From Progne subis subis (taxonomy: Eukaryota; Chordata; Aves; Passeriformes; Hirundinidae), in the NCBI GenBank assembly GCA_022316685.1, contig JAKJHU010000054.1, positions 1,178,001 through 1,242,000 of the forward strand: a stretch of 64,000 nucleotides of DNA, written 5' to 3'. Made by a program: the position numbers and the translations under genes. This document shows, in pieces, positions 24,353 to 37,500 of this stretch; position 1 is the stretch's first letter, and the number at the start of each line of letters is the position of its first letter. Below the pieces are notes generated by a model. The model ran no database searches, was not told the origin of the DNA, and saw nothing but the letters and a program-made list of their open reading frames with translations.

Positions 24353-27300
24353 AAATTTCAAAATAAAGCATTGGGTAATTATTTTCCAATTAGGAGTGGG
24401 ATAAATAATGTGGGAGAATTCAGGGTGAGGATTTTTAGTTTCAGTTTCCAACCCTTTGAGTCTGGGCCACTTCAGTTCTCTGTGCTTGAGTTTTCCGTAA
24501 GCAAAATACAGATAATGCCCCCTCAGGGACTGGAATCAATATTTCATTTCTTTAAAGCAGTACTGTATTCATAATGGAATTAAATACTTTCAGAGAACTG
24601 CAGAGCTCATAGAAGTGAGGCACTTAAGGGAAGAAATGCCTCCTTGCAATTCTGCAGAGCATCCTAACAATTTTACAACACACAATATAAACAGGACAAA
24701 ACAAGATGATTTTGAAGCCAAATTCATCTTTGATGCAAGTGCAAAAGACAATGCAAGTCCTGTTCATTTTTTGTGGCTTTTTTTTTTTTCTGTTTGTTTG
24801 AACTCCTTCCCAGTTCACAATAAAAATTACAGTCAACATGCAGAATAAAATATTGTTCAAGAAGTTGGTTTTTTTTTTTACTCAAAGGAGCATTTCAACT
24901 TAAAAATAAAAGTGTTACTAACAAATGTGGCCTTTAAAAAACCAAAACACTACAAAACAAACAAAAAAGACAGTCTTGGGACTTAAGACAAGAAAAGGTG
25001 TGAAGGAGGCAGCATGCTGTCAAACTGCTGGCTAGGAAAACATCAAGGATTTTAGATTTCATATCTTTTATACATGTTGTAAAGAAACCCTTTTCCTTAG
25101 AAGTTTAGAAGGATTGGTCAATACATTTAGACTCTCTCCTCCATAATCAAGGATTAAGGCTGATCAGTCAAGCTCACAGTGGACAGTAACAGTTTATACA
25201 ATTTTCTTCACATTTTCTTTCATTAGGGGAATTTTTAGGAAATACAACCATGTATTAGATTTAACGTCAAGCCTGCATCTCTTATTCCTGCCAGAGCAAT
25301 GAAAGCTTTAGCTCATGTTATTAAGAGCCACATCCAGAAGTAAAAAAAACCAAGCTCAGGCCTCCAGAACAATGTCTTACCAAGAGAGTTTGGCTTTGGG
25401 CAGAGCAGCACTGAGGGAGACAGGCCTCATTCCAAGAATGATCATCTTACTTCCCTCAGACAAAGTAAAGCCTTTCATGACCCAGGCTGGGCTCTGGCCT
25501 ACATTCTCTTGGATGAAAAGGCTTCATTATTTGCAGTTGAACACATTGTTTGAAAACCTGATATAAACGGCCTTTACCGCAGCGAGAGCTGAACAAACTG
25601 AAATCGTGCAACGTTAAGGGTTCCAGGGGACCAAAATGGTAAAACTGTATTAAATGTGCTGTGTGCTCTCTCTAAAACACACACAGTTTAAACCCTGGAA
25701 TGGGTTTTCACCCATGGCAGAGTTCAGAGATGGTATCAGGGTGATCAGATAAGGTTGTTTGCTGATTTAAGGCATCTCTGAAGGCAGATGAAAAGAATTG
25801 CTACAAGTGCTTTGTTCCTAAGTGTGTTATTTTGCCATACACAAGCAGTCATTTGCAGGTGCTTTGAATTCCAGCTGCACTCTCCCTGCACACCTTGTAT
25901 TCCAAGTCGCTCCTGAAGCCCAGCAGCAAGCTGAACAACGAATTTCAATTCTTTCCAGGAATTCCTTCACTCCAAATGACATTCCTGACTTAGGTATTTC
26001 CATTGCAAAAATCTGTCTGCGATTTGTATTTGGGTCGGGGAGCAAGTAACAAATAACAGCAGTAAAGCAGCAGTAATAAATAACAGCAGGAATATAGAAA
26101 GAAGTAGTTTGCCAAAAAGGACGGTAATGATTTGGGCTTTATTTTATTAAATTCATGCTTCAACTCTTGTTTTTCTTTTGCATGAGAGACAAAATCTTGC
26201 TCTTCCTAGCCCAGAGCCCTCTGCACAAGAAGATGCACAGTGACAGATGAGGTTTGACTGAGCTGACAAGGAACTCCATGATCCCCTGCAAGAGACATAA
26301 GGCATGGATTATGCAATATCAGCCTCTATCTGCCTGGCAGGAACCTGGGCCCTGAGCTCCAAGGGCATGGAACAGCTTCTACATAAAAACCAGCTTAGAT
26401 TTCTACTTTTTTTGCATTATAAAGTCAAAGGGGACTTGGAAATCTACACTTTACTTGGAATCTGAAAAATAAACTGTTTCCAAAATCTCCTGCAATGCTT
26501 GTGCAAGGGCCTCAGGACAGGCAGGGGATTTGGCCAGCTGTGCCACCAGCCACAGAAGCTGCATTTTAGAACTCGCCCTTCTCTGGAACAATTGGAACTT
26601 TCTCTGGGCTGAAGTCTGCACACAGAGCTCAGTGTTTCCCTGCAAGCACACAACAGTTCCATTATTGTTTAACTACCAAAAACCAGCTCCAACAATCTAT
26701 CAAGCTCGACATTCTATCCGTCTCTGCTGCTAGCCCAGACTGCTGGGCACATACATAGGAACAGGTTCATGGATTCAATAAGAAAAAAGTTATTTTGTCA
26801 ATCTAAACAGATTTCCCCTCTTTTAACCATTAATTTGCCATTTTAAAAACCATTCAGGAACACAGAAGCCTGTTTGTCCTCATATTATCAAATTCAAGTG
26901 TCTGTAAAGAAATCTATTCCAGCAGACGAATAAAAGCTCCTTTTTAAAATACATATAAAACAAATTCAAAGGCAATCCCACAGAGAAGGAATTGCTCACT
27001 GCCTCAGAGCTGCAGCACCAGTTGTGTTTCCAGCCTGGCCATGATTATCTTAACACCAAGCCACAGCAGAGCACGAAGCTGCTGCTTATCACCCTCTGTA
27101 CCCAGGGACAGCATTGCTGGGCAGTTTGCCAAGTACTCATGGCCCAGGAAAAGTCCTGGGAAGCACCAACACTTCCATGGAAGCAAAGTTATGAATGCAT
27201 GATACAACCTCGTGGAGGATGACCTCAAACACAGGAATTGCTCATCAGAGTGATGCCAGCAAGGCGAGTCTCTGGGTGAAGGACACCTGGCAGCCACCCC

Positions 27301-28799
27301 CTGGTGCCAGCAGTCATTCTGCTCTCAGCAAGGAATTCTGACAGCAACAAAATGTAGCATCACATCAGCTTCAGTCTGGAGTGCTGGGGGATGCAGTTCC
27401 TCACCCATCTGGGAAAAAGCCAAAGCAATAAAAGCTCAGGTGGTGGGGATTCAGTGATGCCACTTGTGACACCGCAATTTGAAATCATCCATGAGTATAT
27501 ATAGAATATATAATGCCCAAAGGAACCATCCTTTCTGCAGCAGAGGTTACCATGCAACAAGCTACTCCCAAAAGGGAGTATTTTACATTTAAATTACATT
27601 TAATGAGTTTCAAATCTCTCTTAAAATCCGTCTAAACTAAAAGATTCAAAGCATATGCTCCTTAAGTATATTCTTATAAGCACCTCCCACGACCTTCTGA
27701 ATATAAATAAAAAGGTGGCAGCATTAAAAAACCCTGATGTTTAATGAATATTTTAGTCTCCAACAAAATAAAATGTGGAATTTCCAATTTCAAGACTATT
27801 TGGCAGAGGAGCCAGAGGGCATTAGAGAAAGAAGCCTGATTAATATTTTTGAGTAAACTGAAAACCTCAAGAGCAATTAATGTGAAGAAGTTGTAGATTT
27901 TACAGACACTGAGAAGAATTAACAGCATCTCAGAACAACAATTCTTTCTAAAGGAATTCCCTTATGGGAGCATAAATTTAACAAGCCAAAAAGGCCTTTC
28001 AGAGGTCAGAATAAGCCATCTCAGCTGAGAAAGAAGGAAAAACCTAGTATGATATTTGAATTCTTGATCTGACATTCATACTCCTGGTTTCTTAAGGAAG
28101 AGGGTAATTTTTTAACCTTGCAATGTTGTTTGAAGACGAAATAATCGACTTTAGAGGCACCTACCAGCAGGGGGTTAGAAACCTTTGCATGCAGGTGAGT
28201 CCTGGTCCTGACATCAGCCCAGCAGTGGATTGTCCCCACCTGTGAAACAGAGATTCCACTTACTCATCCCTGCAAAGCATTCCCTGCTCCCTGAATGCCA
28301 GGGGAGTTCACACTCCCAGTCCCTTGGAAGGGGAGGAAATCAGGCTTGATGGGTAAGCACAGAGAGGGACTGTCTGGGATAAGGACTGGAATTACTCTGG
28401 GGAGCAGGAGCCAAGCTGGGCTTTCACAATCAGGGGAGGGCTGGGGGAACATTTGCACCAGGTAAATGCATGGAAGCACAGGGCACAGGCAGTGAACTGC
28501 AGCATCAGAGACCTCCTCAGAGCTCAGTCCAGACTCGAGGATCCAGCCTGCCAGCAATATCCAGGTAAAGCTGGGTTATGTCTGGAGCCAGAGCTGGGAC
28601 TCTCAGCTGCAATTCCTCCTAACTCCCAGGTACCCAGAGGTCCTCTCTCCCTGCTCAGCAGCAGGTCACTCACAGCTGTGTCCAAAACAGGGCCACGTGC
28701 ACACACTTTTCTGAACCTCTCATTATTCTGCTGCCCACAGCGTGTTCTCTTAAGCACAAGTACTTGGTTCAATGTATTTTGATTTCTTATCCTCAGAAG

Positions 28800-28882
28800 G
28801 TTTAAAGAAGAGATGGAGCCAGAGGATCTTTAATTAGGTGATCTTTGAGGTCCTTCCAACCCAATCCACTCTGTGATTCCAC
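28800..28882 (+). repeat. CR1 retroposon 3' end
   Basis: The plus strand reads GTGATCTTTGAGGTCCTTCC, AACCCAATCCACTCTGTGATTCC, the standard 3' terminus of avian CR1 in sense orientation. It is strongly 5'-truncated and lies in RFFL intron 1. Confidence 0.8.
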
Positions 28883-31039
28883 ATCCTGTAAAAACCCACT
28901 GTAAGGAACAGGAAAGCAGCCTAACCCTAATTAAACACCATTTTTCCTACAGTGAAACCAACACACCCTAGGTGAGGAGAGCGTTTTACCAGCCCGACCT
29001 GAGGACACAAACTGCAGCGCTGGGTCAGACACAGCCTGCCCAGCTGGCCTAGGAGAGCAAAGCACACCGTGGAAATCAGCTTCCAACCCTCCAGGCAAAA
29101 ACTGGTTCAAAGTCCAAGCTCCAGGTTTAATAACAGCACTGTCAGCTCAGCTCAGCTCATGCTCCAGCCTAATTGAAGAGTTTACAATCTCAGTTGTTAT
29201 TAACAACAAACCCTGGTGCAAAGTTGCACAAGAAGTGAAAATGACACCATTTAACAAACAAATAAACCAACGCAAACCCACACTGAAGTCAACAATAAAG
29301 AGAAAACTGAAGATGTGAAGAAGACAGATTTCAGTCATAAACTCAACTAGTGACCACTAATCTCCCAAAAATCCGTGATTCCTTTGTACTCTCAGTGCAG
29401 AATAGTGCATTCAGCTTTCATTTTAGGGACCAAATCACATGGTACCTGACAGTGAGAAAGACTGAGCCTCACTGAAAGCCATCCTACTTTTTCTACCCTA
29501 CAATTACACGTAATACTTATGTGATGACTTCAAAACTATTCCAATTCAGCAAAAACTTGAGCAATTAACCCATGAGTACCACCGTCAAGGCAATCAGCCT
29601 TTAATTAAAAGTTCAGTTGCTACAGCTGAGTGGATGTGCAGACACAGGGTGCTGCAGCTGGGTAACTCTGCTCCAGGATTCCCAGCCCCCAATGGGAAAC
29701 ACAGCAGCCAAAGGTGATTGTTTTGGTTCATTAGACCTAATTGTACCACCAAAAACAATTGTGATTACAGAGAAGGATTACAGGATCCCCCTCCCCATCA
29801 CCGTGGGCACAAAGGTGTTGAGATTCAGTATTTGATGGATGGAATTTGTAAGAAACATTTAAAGGTCATCAGAGCTTTCTGCTCCACTTCTCAGCTCTGG
29901 AAAAATGAGGTAACAGTGGGAAAACAAAGGATTAAAACTCTTTTGGTTTATGCAATCATGCACATGCCTTAATGATCATCTATTTTAAAATCTGAGCTTC
30001 AAAGTGTCAAAATACAACCCACCACAGTATAAACACAATAAAGTAACAACTTAAAATGCACCCATTGTCTCCCATCCTAATGGTACGGGGAGCTAAAAAA
30101 GCTTCCTGTAGATCCACTGAGTTCTTCACCAACTCCTCAGTGAGGTTAGAAAGAACAGAAAACTGCCACAGGTGCCTGCACTGCTGTGGAACAGCTCTCC
30201 CAAACCAATATGTGAAGTTCCGTCCTGCGCTCCCCACTGAAGACACGCTGTGTGTCAGAGAGGAGGAAGTGAGCTCAAATGAAACACACAAATAAACCCC
30301 TTCTGTCAATTAAACATTACCCTGGGCACAGCTTAATCCAACAAGCATAAAATTAAACCTTTCCTATCTGCCTTTAGTGCTACACTTGACTAAGCACGCC
30401 CGGCTGTCCTTGCAGTGTTGGAAAACATCTGAGTTTTTTTTCTGGAGTGCAACTGGTTCTTTATCACAGGGTCAAACACTGAGCCTGCCCATCCTCAGCC
30501 TTTTAACCTGAGGAGACTCAGAGGACCCTGTTCTCACTGCTGAGCTGACATTTATTAACCTGCAGACATCAAAATACTGCTAAGAAACCAGAGAATGAGT
30601 CAATACTTTCCTCGCAGGAAACACCTTGACCTGCTAACAGGAACAAATTGTTCGGAAGGACACTCGAGGACTTTTATTTTCTGAACAACTTTTGCTTTCT
30701 GCGGCAAAAGAAGGACTGGCTCAGCTTTCACTTTGCAGCACGCCCCCAGTTTGGAGCAGAGAAGGAAATAATTTGGGTCCTTAACACCAAATTACACTTT
30801 GGACAAGCTAAAACACAAAGAGACAATAATTCAAGCAGAGAGCTCTACGGAAGGTTGGTGCTTATCCAGAATTCCTCAGCTCTCATAGCAATTTGAGCTG
30901 AATAACCTGCTGAATCCCAGAGGCCCTTTGGGAGCAGAACTCAGAAAGGGAAGAGTTGCTCTTTTAAACATGAGAAAAAGGCTGCACCAGAGTTCCACAC
31001 CCCATCATGAGGGAAACCCCGTGAGGGAGCCCCTTGACC

Positions 31040-31600
31040 CCATCTCCCCAAAACCCAGGTGCTGCACCTGTCCCAAGCCCAGTGGCCCCATTCCCCCTGC
31101 CCCCTAAGTCCTGGCAGCCCCTCCTGCCCCCCGTCCCCCTACACTTGCCAACACCAATCCAGAGCCATTCCCTCACTCCACGGCCACTGGATAACCCTCA
31201 GTGACAACTCTACGGCCTCATGGACCCCACATTTACCTGCCTCCTATCCACCCCTCTCTACCCTGGCAGCCCCCACTGCCCCACACCCCCAAACCTCGGC
31301 AGCACCCTCAAAGCCTCACACACACCCCCAAACCCTGGCAGCTTCTCCAAAAGCCTCAAACGCTCTCCCCAAAGCCTCACACACCCCAAACCTGCCAGCC
31401 CCCTCTGTACCCCAGTGCTCCACACCCCCCAAACCTGCCAGCTCCCCCCTGTGCTCACCCTCCGAAACCCTGTCAGCCTCCCCGAAACCTCACACACCCC
31501 CAACACTTCCCAAACCCTCTCAGCCGTCGCGAGGCCTCACAGCCCCACACACACCCCTCACACCTGGCAGCCCCCCGACGCCAGCAGCGCCCCAACCGCC
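31040..31600 (-). repeat. C-rich degenerate tandem repeat at the start of RFFL intron 1
   Basis: The plus strand is extremely C-rich, with imperfect copies of a CCCCAAACCTGCCAGC-type unit spaced irregularly (clear copies near 31385, 31427 and 31333), mixed with CACACACCCC runs. On the RFFL sense strand the block is therefore G-rich and starts directly after the proposed first-exon donor. It resembles a minisatellite. Copy number and unit length are not regular enough to state. Confidence 0.6.
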
Positions 31601-31900
31601 TCACCTTTCCCCCGAGGAGCTGCGTTCCCGGTGGCGGCGAGGCCGGCGGGCCTGGAGCGGGCGGTCCCGTCCCGGCGCCGGCGCTCGGCGGCAGCGGCGC
31701 TATGGCAACTGCCCGCGGGGCCCGGCGGCCAGAGCGGCCCCAGGGCCGCCGGGCGGGGCAGCACCGCCCCCTGGCGGCCAGGAGGACTCGGCGGCGCCCT
31801 CAGCGGAACGGGAGTGCAGCGCTGCCCCGCGGCGGCACCGAGATCCCCGGGTTCGAGACCCGGCCCGGGCAGGTGGGAGGAAGAGGAGCAGGAGGGGACA
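31580..31900 (-). promoter_or_regulatory. RFFL: CpG-island promoter region of RFFL
   Basis: This is the densest CpG segment between RAD51D and the RFFL ATG exon, with many GGCGG/CCGCC runs and no TATA box. A GCTATGGCAAC element near 31700 resembles half of an RFX X-box. Position upstream of the RFFL donor and GC content suggest a housekeeping-type promoter on the minus strand. The start site cannot be fixed by eye. Confidence 0.5.
31605..31720 (-). other. RFFL: Proposed RFFL noncoding first exon
   Basis: On the minus strand a strong donor GGAAAG|GTGAGG falls with the exon end at 31605, at the edge of a CpG-rich segment. No ATG that could extend the RFFL frame is needed, because the RFFL ATG lies in the next exon with five untranslated bases. 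The start is not determined; 31720 is a guess inside the CpG-rich region. Confidence 0.45.
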
Positions 31901-31983
31901 CTGCGGGGTTCCCCGTGCGCCGGGGGAGTCCCTTGGGTGCGCATGGGGCTCATCGGCAATGTACGGGAAGTGAGCATACACCG

Positions 31984-32160
31984 AGAGATCACAGAATCAA
32001 TGGGGGTGGGAAACATCTCATTGACCAGAGCAGTGAGTGCCGCGTCCAGTCTTTCCTTGAATACCCCGTGGATGGTGACTCCACATAGGCCCTGGGCAGC
32101 CCATTCCAATGTTTAATCACCCTTTTTTCCTCCTAATGTCCAACCTGAACCTCTCCTGGC
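31984..32160 (-). repeat. CR1 retroposon fragment upstream of the RFFL promoter
   Basis: The plus strand starts GATCACAGAATCAATGGG and continues through GTGACTCCACATAGGCCCTG and GGGCAGCCCATTCCAATG to GTCCAACCTGAACCTCTCC. This is the reverse complement of a CR1 3' region. It is one of the longer and better preserved copies in the window. Confidence 0.82.
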
Positions 32161-34104
32161 ACAGCTCCTGTCCTGAGAGACAGACACGCAGGCAGGTGGA
32201 CAGAGACATGGACACGTGTATGCACACAATGCGTGTAAACGCACATTTGTAGGTGTATTTCATATGCATGAAGGGCAAATAAGCCCTTAGAGCCAAATAG
32301 CATCCCTGCTGCTTGGAGTGAGGTGCCCTGCATGCCCTGGGATGGGAGTCACTGTCCTGCTCCAAGCCTTTCCAGCAGTTTTCCAGCTGTTTTGGGCATG
32401 GGGAGGAGGAGGCAGGGGAAAAGGACATCCCGAGCTCTGCATTACAGAGCTGCAGGAGTGCCTGTCTAAGCATGGAGGGGAAAGGCTGAATGAGCATACT
32501 TAGGTCAGAAACTCCTTTAAGCCCTATTTTACTATGCAAATTTAGGGCAAATGAGCTTGAATAGGAAGTCAGGTTTTTCCAGGTGGGGTAAGAGATTCCC
32601 ATGACCCAAACGCTCCTGCTGTCCCCACACTGTGCAATAGCCAGCACCCACAGTGACAACTTCCCTGCAGCAACACATCCAGAAATTCAGGACACCCCTG
32701 TGACCTCAGAGCACACCCAGGAGCAGAAGAGCTGCCACACAAAACCCGGCCAGGCCCCAAACCACACCACCCTCCCGAAAGGGAAAAAACTCCCACAGCT
32801 GCAATTAGCTGAATGCCAAGGAGAGAAAATCTCCCCCAGTCACGATTATGCCAATGAAAGCTGGGATGGGAAGCTTTGAAGGAGCCAGACTTCACACCAT
32901 CACCTTTCCTGACGGACTGGCAGCATCCCTGTGGAGTCACCACCCCGTGACTGAGAGCAAGGGTGGAATTTCTTCTGCTGTTTCTCAGGGATCACAGGGA
33001 AGATGCACACATGGTTGGTCTCATGCTGACTCTAACGAGAGTTCAAAGCATGTTGTTCCTCTTCTCATCCTGCTGGTTAGGGGAAGGAAACATCTGGAAA
33101 GCCCTCTTGGTTCAAATATAACCCCAGGGGTTTCTATTTGGCTCTTTCATGCTCCACACTCCCCCACAAGAGCTTTGCTTCCCCTACAGAACCTCAGGCA
33201 GAGAGATAAATTAGAAATTGAAATGTGTGTGTACCACCCCTTTATCCACAGCTCCAAGAGTGGAGTTAGCAAGGAATTAACTAACAAGAAATTAGCTAAT
33301 CAGGTAAATTTCTGCTTGGAAGTTCCAGCCACGTCAGCACAGGTCTCTAGGAGAAAGGAAAACCATCCTCTTCCTCCTCACCCCAACCAACCAGGCTGGA
33401 ATCCCTGGAGCCAAACCTTGCCTCCTGAGCTTGGGAGAGCCCAAAAACGCAAATAAATACACAACTTTAAAAAGTTTTCGGTAAAAATTATGTATTTAAT
33501 GTGCCAAGCACAGCCTTAGAGGGCTCCAGAGCTGTGCTGCTGTGTTATTAATTTAATGAGCATGCCCTAATTAGTCCCAGCTCCCAGGTTCTCCATCAGC
33601 TGCCTTAAAGTGCAAGCCATGGCTCAGCTCACCTGCCAAGGAGGTCTCTTAAACTGAGGGTATCTGAGACAGCTGGGATCAAGAGGAAACTCCACATCTG
33701 AGCCTCCTCTCTCCTCAGGAGGTTGCCAAGAGCAGGCAAGAGCAGCTGGAAAGCACTGGAGCACGGGAAGATTATTTTAAACATCACCACATGCAATTGA
33801 ATAGGTCCTTGAGCAGCAAGCAGGGCCAACTGGTGCCAGCCAGGACCCATCTGCCTCAGCTGATCCAGATCAGAACTTCCATCAGTTATCAGCAAGTCTT
33901 TCCACAGTCCAGCTGTGCCCCAAAAACACCAGCAGGTCCCCACAGGGCCTGGTGTTACTCTGGGGAGAAGGGAAGATCAAGCATCTCATTACATCCCTGC
34001 CCATCAGCAGCCTGTCCCACCCCAGCCCTGCTCAACATTTTAATTAAGTTCTGAGCAGCTGTCATTAACTGAATTCCAGCTCTCAACAGCCACAGCAATG
34101 TGCG
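32161..34104. other. Intergenic interval between the RFFL promoter and the RAD51D 3' end
   Basis: No exon with acceptable splice sites or recognisable protein is visible. The sequence is unique, moderately GC-rich and free of clear repeats apart from short purine and pyrimidine runs. Since RAD51D lies upstream of RFFL on the same strand, transcriptional read-through across this interval is possible. Confidence 0.45.
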
Positions 34105-34121
34105 ACAGCTTTTTTTTTCCT

Positions 34122-34127
34122 TTTATT
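34122..34127 (-). terminator. RAD51D: RAD51D poly(A) signal
   Basis: TTTATT on the plus strand, AATAAA on minus, 387 bases past the RAD51D stop codon at 34514-34516. Cleavage is expected near 34100-34110. Confidence 0.6.
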
Positions 34128-34513
34128 TCTGAACCAAACCCACTGTGGGGCCGCGGATGATCAGAACTCCAGGAGCCAGGGAAGGAACAAAACCAGCACG
34201 GGGACTTGTGGGGACAAGGCACAAAGCTGATCCCAAACAACATCTGAGCACAGGGCCGGTTCTGGGGGGGGAAGACGAGCCTGCAGCAGAGGGCAGGACC
34301 TGGCAGCCCTGCTGCCCCCACAGCTCAGCTACTGCAGGCAGCATCTGTCTCCAGGGAGCCCCACACTCAGCTTTTCCAAGGGCCAGAACAAGAGGTTTTT
34401 CATGCTGGTCCCTCCCAGGGCTGCAGGACTCTCAGTCAGTTTGTAAAACCTTCAGTGCTTGCCTGCTTTTGTGCAGCTCTCTTGAACCTCGTGACGTTTG
34501 CTTTTGCATCCTA

Positions 34514-37500
34514 TCAGAGTCCCTGTGTGGGTGTCACCAGGCTCGGTTCCAACACATCACCATTTCCAATGTCCAGCTCCACCTGGATCCCTGTTGGCTG
34601 CAAGGAGGAACAGGGTAAAGCTCATCCTCACACTCTACACCACTCCATCTCCTGTCTCAGAGTCAAAAATCCCAGTTACATCCCCCTGAGGACTTCCTTC
34701 TGCTGGTGCCCCTGTTTTAACTGGGTCTGCTGAATGCAGAGATACAAACAGACAATGCAATTTAGCAAAGAAAGAACATCTCGCTCTGAGACAGCCCCAG
34801 ACACACCATTATTTAGCACATCCAGGATGCACTTCTCTGCCTAGCACACCACCATACCCAAATTTGCTTGGATCAAGCAGCAGAGCAGGCTCAGAGACAG
34901 GAGGCTCAGGCAGTGCTGCCTGTGCACAGGCAGGCCTCAAGCTGAAGTCACCTTCGAAGGTGTCAGAGCCATTTCCACAGGACCCTCACTGCCCACACAC
35001 CATCAGGAGAGTGAGACCAACTCCAAGAACACAGTGGATTGGGAGTGGTGCCACTCATTTATCCTGCCTATAAATACCAGCCCAGGCTGTTGGGAACAGA
35101 TGCTCTTCTCGTCTCTCTTCTCCTCTGCAGCATCCAGCCAAGGCTGCACAAGCTCCTCTCCCTCTCCCACTCACCCAGCGAGGCTGGGTCCTGCCCCACT
35201 CCCCCAGGAGCCAGGGCCAAGTCCCACAGCTGCTCCTGCAGCCCAAGGGGTGGATCCAGGGAGCCTCACCTGCCGGGGTGACTTCACCAGGGAAGCAGCA
35301 CGCTGTGGGGTGGCTTTCTCCCAGGTGGCTTCTTTGCTCTCCAGCAGCACCCGGGTGCTGGGCACGAAACTCCAGGAGCGGCCGAGGGCTGGCTTCAGCG
35401 GGCCAGCGCTGCTGTCCCTCGTCACCTGGTTGGTCACCTGCAGCACAAACAGATTTATCAATGCCTGGGAAAAGCAGCGAAACACTGGGGGTCACCAGGA
35501 AATCCTGGCCAGGCTGCTGCTTCTAGGAAGGTTTGGAAAAAGGAATTCTCCATCCTGAGCCCTCCTTCAGGTCCTCTGCCATCCCCTCTGAACACAGCCC
35601 AGGGAATTGCCCCAGAGCAGTACTCAGGGAGTTCACTGATATCTGCAAGCTGCATCACTCCTGGTGCTGAAGTCACCACAAAGTTTAACTTGGGGCCTCC
35701 AAGTGTCCTTCCAGACACGCTGTCCTTGTCACTTCATCAGAATGAAGGGCAGGACTGTCTCGACACCTTCCAGTGCCAGGATCAGCAGACCACAATCTTC
35801 TGGTGTGGCCTTCCCTGTTCAGACACATTAATTGTGGTCCCACCCACCTGCCTGGTGCATTGGCAAATGCAATCACTTGGCCAAGACCTGGGGAAGGCTA
35901 GAGCAGGGCCCTCTCCAGCTCCTGTGGGATGATGCAATGCCCTGCAGTTCCTGCAAGGTGACCAGGAGGTTACCCAGGAAGCTGGCCAGCCCCTTAAATG
36001 AATGGTGTTATATCAAAAATAAACACAACCAGCCTTTCAATCTGCCTGTACTCAGCTCTGCCTTGCTCAATCCAGTGAGCGGCTGAGGACAGCAAGAGCA
36101 GGAGGCAGCACGTCAGGTCCTGCCCCATGCTTGGAACAAGACATCTGCAGGCTGCAGAGATGTCAGGGAGCAGGGCACTGGGGGGTTCAGGCCGCTGGCT
36201 CCTGCTTAGCTGAGAGTGGGGTCTCCTCTCCCACAGGCTCCAGAGCCTCCTCATGGCTCCCCACCACACACCAGCACACCAAGGACAAAGCACAGCAACA
36301 CTCACCACAACAGCAAGGCTGAACTCCCTGGCCAGGGTCTTCAGCTCCCTGGAGAGCTGCATCATGAGGGCCAAACCTGGAGCAGGACAAAGCATTTGGC
36401 TGTCTGGGGATCAGCCCCCAAAGTGCAGCCTGGAAGCAGCTGGCATCTGGATTTGCATGAGCACTGGATTCAGTGCAGGACTCGTGTTCATGGACACCTC
36501 CACTGGACCATTCCCCATCTTTTCCTATCTTACAAGGCCCAAGGTCAAAAACCTTACAAAAGCACTGGGAGCTCCAGAAAACGCTGGCCAGGTTGATTTA
36601 GCAGGCACAGGACCCATCTCTCCAGCTCACAGCTTCACTTCCCACAGCCCACGGCTGTCAGGGGACCTCCTGTGACAGCACTGGCTGCCACCCAGCTGTG
36701 CAAGACCCTCTGGGAGGTGTTGAGGTATCCTCACTTCTGATTCATGGTTCTTTCTGGCAGAAAGAGCTCTGCAAACTGTGCCAGCAACCATGATGTATTT
36801 CTGACACTGTAAGAGAAGGTTTAATTTATGGACAAAGGGTCCAGTGCCTCCCCTCGATGGGTTTCAGACCACAGCCAGCTGGAGTGTTTGCTGCTAACCC
36901 TGCAAACAGACTCCCCTTCTATCCAGTCCCAAAGGAAAAGCTGGCAGCTGTCACATCCACATCAGTCCTGCTCCAGGCCCCGCTCCAAGCACAGCACCCA
37001 TGGGTGGAAGAGGCTCTTCCTGATGAGCAGAGAGCTCTGGCACACGCAGCGACCCAGCTCACCCTCTGACTGCCTGCCACCCAGCAGAGGGTAAATCACA
37101 GCCGACACCGAGTCCAGCAACACCATCTTGAGAGGTCCCATGGAGCTCACCACCTGCAAGGAGGCACCACGTGCAACGTGGAGTAACAAACCCAGCTGTT
37201 TTGGAGGCTGTGAGCTGCACAGAGGCTCCAATGTCCCCAGGATGAGGCAATCTGGAGTCACTGGTCAGGCACACACGCCTGGCTGCCCTCCCTGCAGCTC
37301 TGGGGAAGGGAGAGGGGCCCAGAGCCTGTTCCTACCTGCTGGGAGAGGTGATCCCGCAGCTCCTGCAAGGCTCTCAGCAGCTCATAGATGTTGAACACAC
37401 GGACCACCTGGATCCGCTGCAGAGCCTCCAGCTGCAGCACAAAACACAGCTTCAGTCTCCCCAGGACCTGTCCTACTCCTCCTGCCCCAGCTGCCACCAG

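Larger units (their letters stand above)
13656..31604 (-). other. RFFL: RFFL first intron (about 18 kb), no other gene seen
   Basis: This interval separates the ATG exon of RFFL, which has only five 5' UTR bases before the ATG, from the proposed noncoding first exon. It is AT-rich, with short homopolymer and dinucleotide runs (a run of about 19 A near 24332; CA-type repeats near 14320-14352) and one CR1 tail near 28800-28880. Several open frames reach 140-240 codons, but none shows a recognisable domain, a conserved start context or splice partners. I found no RNA gene in it by eye. Confidence 0.6.

Noticed and set aside
31847..31863. Perfect tRNA T-arm shape (CCGGG, TTCGAGA loop, CCCGG)
   Set aside because: No matching A box, anticodon arm or acceptor stem could be placed upstream; it lies in the RFFL CpG island and is likely chance.
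31059..32116. Overlapping plus-strand open frames of about 300 codons, rich in Pro, Ser, His and Thr
   Set aside because: All three plus frames are open at once because of the C-rich repeat and the CpG island. This is a composition artefact.
35171..35269. Read-through end of RAD51D exon 9 to a stop at 35171
   Set aside because: CGGCAG|GTGAGG is a strong donor, and the exon at 34597-34514 restores a C-terminus that matches the family, so the read-through is intronic.
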